From: Acidobacteriota bacterium
GTDB lineage: Bacteria > Acidobacteriota > Terriglobia > UBA7540
NCBI GenBank assembly: GCA_003165615.1
Contig: PLWR01000622.1
Location: 1-8,089, forward strand
Direction: 5' to 3'
DNA: 8,089 nt
In this document: positions 6,726-8,089 of the stretch, piece by piece
Layout: every line of letters starts with the position of its first letter
Numbering within the stretch: position 1 is the stretch's first letter
Notes under the pieces: generated by a model
Seen by the model: only the letters and a program-made list of their open reading frames with translations
What the model was told of the DNA's origin: nothing
The model's database searches: none
Program-made: the position numbers and the translations under genes

Positions 6726-6754
6726 ATAATATGGTATATTATGCCATAATTCAA
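6726..6754 (-). promoter_or_regulatory. Promoter and operator of the toxin-antitoxin pair
   Basis: On the minus strand TTGAAT (6749-6754) and TATTAT (6726-6731) are separated by exactly 17 bp, matching a sigma-70-type promoter at 4/6 and 5/6 positions. The perfect inverted repeat ATAATAT-GGT-ATATTAT (6726-6742) covers the -10 box and part of the spacer. That is the usual arrangement for autorepression by a ribbon-helix-helix antitoxin. Transcription would start near 6722-6719, leaving almost no untranslated leader before the KKTISFRLE codons. Confidence 0.6.
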
Positions 6755-6807
6755 CCGTCAGAATAATGGCTCACCCCCAGTCGCCAATCCCGCATCGCCG
6801 CAAGGGG

Positions 6808-8025
6808 TTAGCCGAGCAGGCGGTGGGCGTCGGCGAGCTTGGCGGGAATCTCCAGACCTTGTCGGCAGTCGGTCAGGCAGGTGCCGCACACCTGGCAGGC
6901 GTCGCCTTTCTTGTCAAGCTGCGCGTAGAGCCGCCGGGCGCGCTCACGGTCGCCGTAGTCGGTGGCATAGCGCTCATAGCGCAGGATGTCAGCAATGGCC
7001 ACGCCTTGCGCGCAATGACTCATGCAGTCGTTGCACAGGCGGCAGACTTCGCGGTCCGCGTAAGCCGTCATCATCTCGATGGCGCGAGCATCCGCGGCCC
7101 GCAGCGGCTTGCCGGCGCCTGAATAAGTATCAACAAATTGGTCCAGGCTGTTGATCTGAATCACCGCGGTGCTGAGGTCAGTGCTGGTGGTGAGCCAGCG
7201 GGCCAAGGCGTGGTGGGGCGTGGTTCCCTCCGGGAACTTGCTCATGAATTCGCTATCGGCTTGCATGCGCGCGGCGCCTCCCGTGGTTTTCATGGCGGTG
7301 GTCCCGAACCCTTTGCTCCTGGCCATGCTCACGAAGTTGGTGAGGGCTTCCATATCGCCGAAGGTGTAGGCAAATTGGGCGTGCTCGTACAAGCCCTCTT
7401 CCAGGACAGCGGTAAGGATCGCGACACGATCCTCTCCCCCGGGTACCCGGGCATTGCCGTTGTAGCTGTGCTGGGAGAGGGCCATGTGGCGCACCAACCC
7501 TTCCTTCTTCAAGCGCTCGTAGGCGCGGATGAACCCCCGGTTTTCCTTGTGCTCCGCGATATTGTGGTAGCCGAAGTGAAGCACCATGTCGTCGAAGTAA
7601 CGCAGGCCGGTGCGCTCAACGGCTTGCTTGACGGACTGGTAGTCGGCTTCTTCTTCGATGAATCCGGTTTCGTGATTGCCCCGCACGCGGTCGACGCAAA
7701 TTTCGCAGTAATAAGCTTCTCGATTATTCAGGATGGCCTGCGGGGCTCCCCCGGAGGCCCATTTCTGGCTCTTGTGCCAATAATTGATGCCGCACAATAT
7801 GCCGGCCTCGATGGCCTCAGGAGCCCAGTCCCCCGCCCCGATCAGCACGGAAACCTTGCGGCCGGAGCGGTCCAGAGTGCGCCGGGGCAGGCGCCCCACC
7901 TTGGCCGCAGCCTCTTCAACCTCTTTCATGGGCACGCGCCCGCAGGCACTGCCCAGTCCCGCTGCCAACGCTCCGGCGGAGGTGGCGATGAACTCCCGGC
8001 GTCCAATGCGATTTCTGCTGTCCAT
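6808..8025 (-). CDS. Tat-exported aldo/keto-reductase-like protein with two [4Fe-4S] motifs
   Basis: This protein has 405 residues from the ATG at 8025, chosen because AAGGAGG precedes it. A Tat signal opens it (GRREF with Arg9-Arg10, then an Ala/Gly-rich stretch to about 27). Cys28 could be lipidated, but the lipobox is poor. An aldo/keto-reductase barrel runs from about 55 to 310: EAIEAGILCGINY (70-82), DDMVLHFGYH (145-154), GLVRHMALSQHSYNG (176-190), and AVIQINSL (287-294). A C-terminal ferredoxin-like part carries two CX2CX2CX3C motifs (Cys328, 331, 334, 338 and Cys377, 380, 383, 387). The usual catalytic Asp and Tyr after GINY are His and Trp here (WHKSQKW), and no family Lys is evident, while the His of VLH remains. 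It is probably a periplasmic redox protein; the substrate and partner are unknown. Confidence 0.85.
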   Translation of the reverse strand: MDSRNRIGRREFIATSAGALAAGLGSACGRVPMKEVEEAAAKVGRLPRRTLDRSGRKVSVLIGAGDWAPEAIEAGILCGINYWHKSQKWASGGAPQAILNNREAYYCEICVDRVRGNHETGFIEEEADYQSVKQAVERTGLRYFDDMVLHFGYHNIAEHKENRGFIRAYERLKKEGLVRHMALSQHSYNGNARVPGGEDRVAILTAVLEEGLYEHAQFAYTFGDMEALTNFVSMARSKGFGTTAMKTTGGAARMQADSEFMSKFPEGTTPHHALARWLTTSTDLSTAVIQINSLDQFVDTYSGAGKPLRAADARAIEMMTAYADREVCRLCNDCMSHCAQGVAIADILRYERYATDYGDRERARRLYAQLDKKGDACQVCGTCLTDCRQGLEIPAKLADAHRLLG

Positions 8026-8029
8026 AAAG

Positions 8030-8036
8030 CCTCCTT
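8030..8036 (-). promoter_or_regulatory. Ribosome binding site of the aldo/keto-reductase-like gene
   Basis: On the minus strand a perfect AAGGAGG is followed by CTTT and the ATG at 8025. It rules out the TTG at 8043 as the start, because that codon lies upstream of the site. Confidence 0.8.
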
Positions 8037-8044
8037 TTGGCAAT

Positions 8045-8089
8045 CAACAGGCTGCGGAAAAATCCCGCACACTGTCATCCTGAGGAGGC
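8045..8089. repeat. Possible edge of a dispersed intergenic repeat
   Basis: The end of the window reads CAACAGGCTGCGGAAAAAT and then TGTCATCCTGAGGAGGC. Both phrases resemble intergenic repeats I associate with acidobacterial genomes, and they sit just upstream of the last gene. Only the edge is present and there is no second copy in the window, so this rests on recognition alone. Confidence 0.3.

Overview
The window most resembles the chromosome of a soil-type Acidobacteriota (Terriglobia/Solibacter-like) bacterium. This is inferred from the mix of families: a DcaP-like porin with a coiled-coil stalk, Tat-exported ThuA-like and Fe-S aldo/keto-reductase-like proteins, GAF-PAS hybrid kinases and short palindromic intergenic repeats. 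No taxonomic marker gene is present.

Layout. At 111-2276 (-) lies a soluble GAF-PAS-HisKA-HATPase-REC hybrid histidine kinase. Its last codons and stop lie inside a 91-bp MITE-like element (33-123) flanked by an 8-bp direct repeat. A 753-bp divergent intergenic region (2277-3029) follows; its porin-proximal part (about 2755-2991) can fold into a chain of hairpins and looks like a structured mRNA leader. The porin (3030-4883, +) ends at a very strong stem-loop with a UNCG-type loop. A second, diverged copy of the repeat element (4992-5080) separates it from a Tat-signal ThuA-like protein (about 5169-6047, +). A third, degraded copy lies at 6081-6133, perhaps reaching 6162. Next, on the minus strand, is a toxin-antitoxin pair: a ribbon-helix-helix antitoxin (6468-6671 or longer) overlapping a ParE/RelE toxin (6160-6471) by 4 nt, with a recognisable promoter/operator at 6726-6754. 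The last gene (6808-8025, -) is an exported aldo/keto-reductase-like protein with two CX2CX2CX3C [4Fe-4S] motifs. The final ~45 bp look like the edge of another dispersed repeat.

The genes do not form one pathway. The kinase and porin diverge and could share regulation. The ThuA-like protein and the Fe-S aldo/keto-reductase-like protein are both predicted Tat substrates of the kind used in carbohydrate or small-molecule redox metabolism, but the TA module and repeats separate them and they are convergent. The most unusual signals are the repeat family (conserved hairpin plan with different stem sequences, and ends that supply stop codons to neighbouring genes), the structured porin leader, the missing canonical start of the antitoxin, and the changed active-site positions of the aldo/keto-reductase-like protein.
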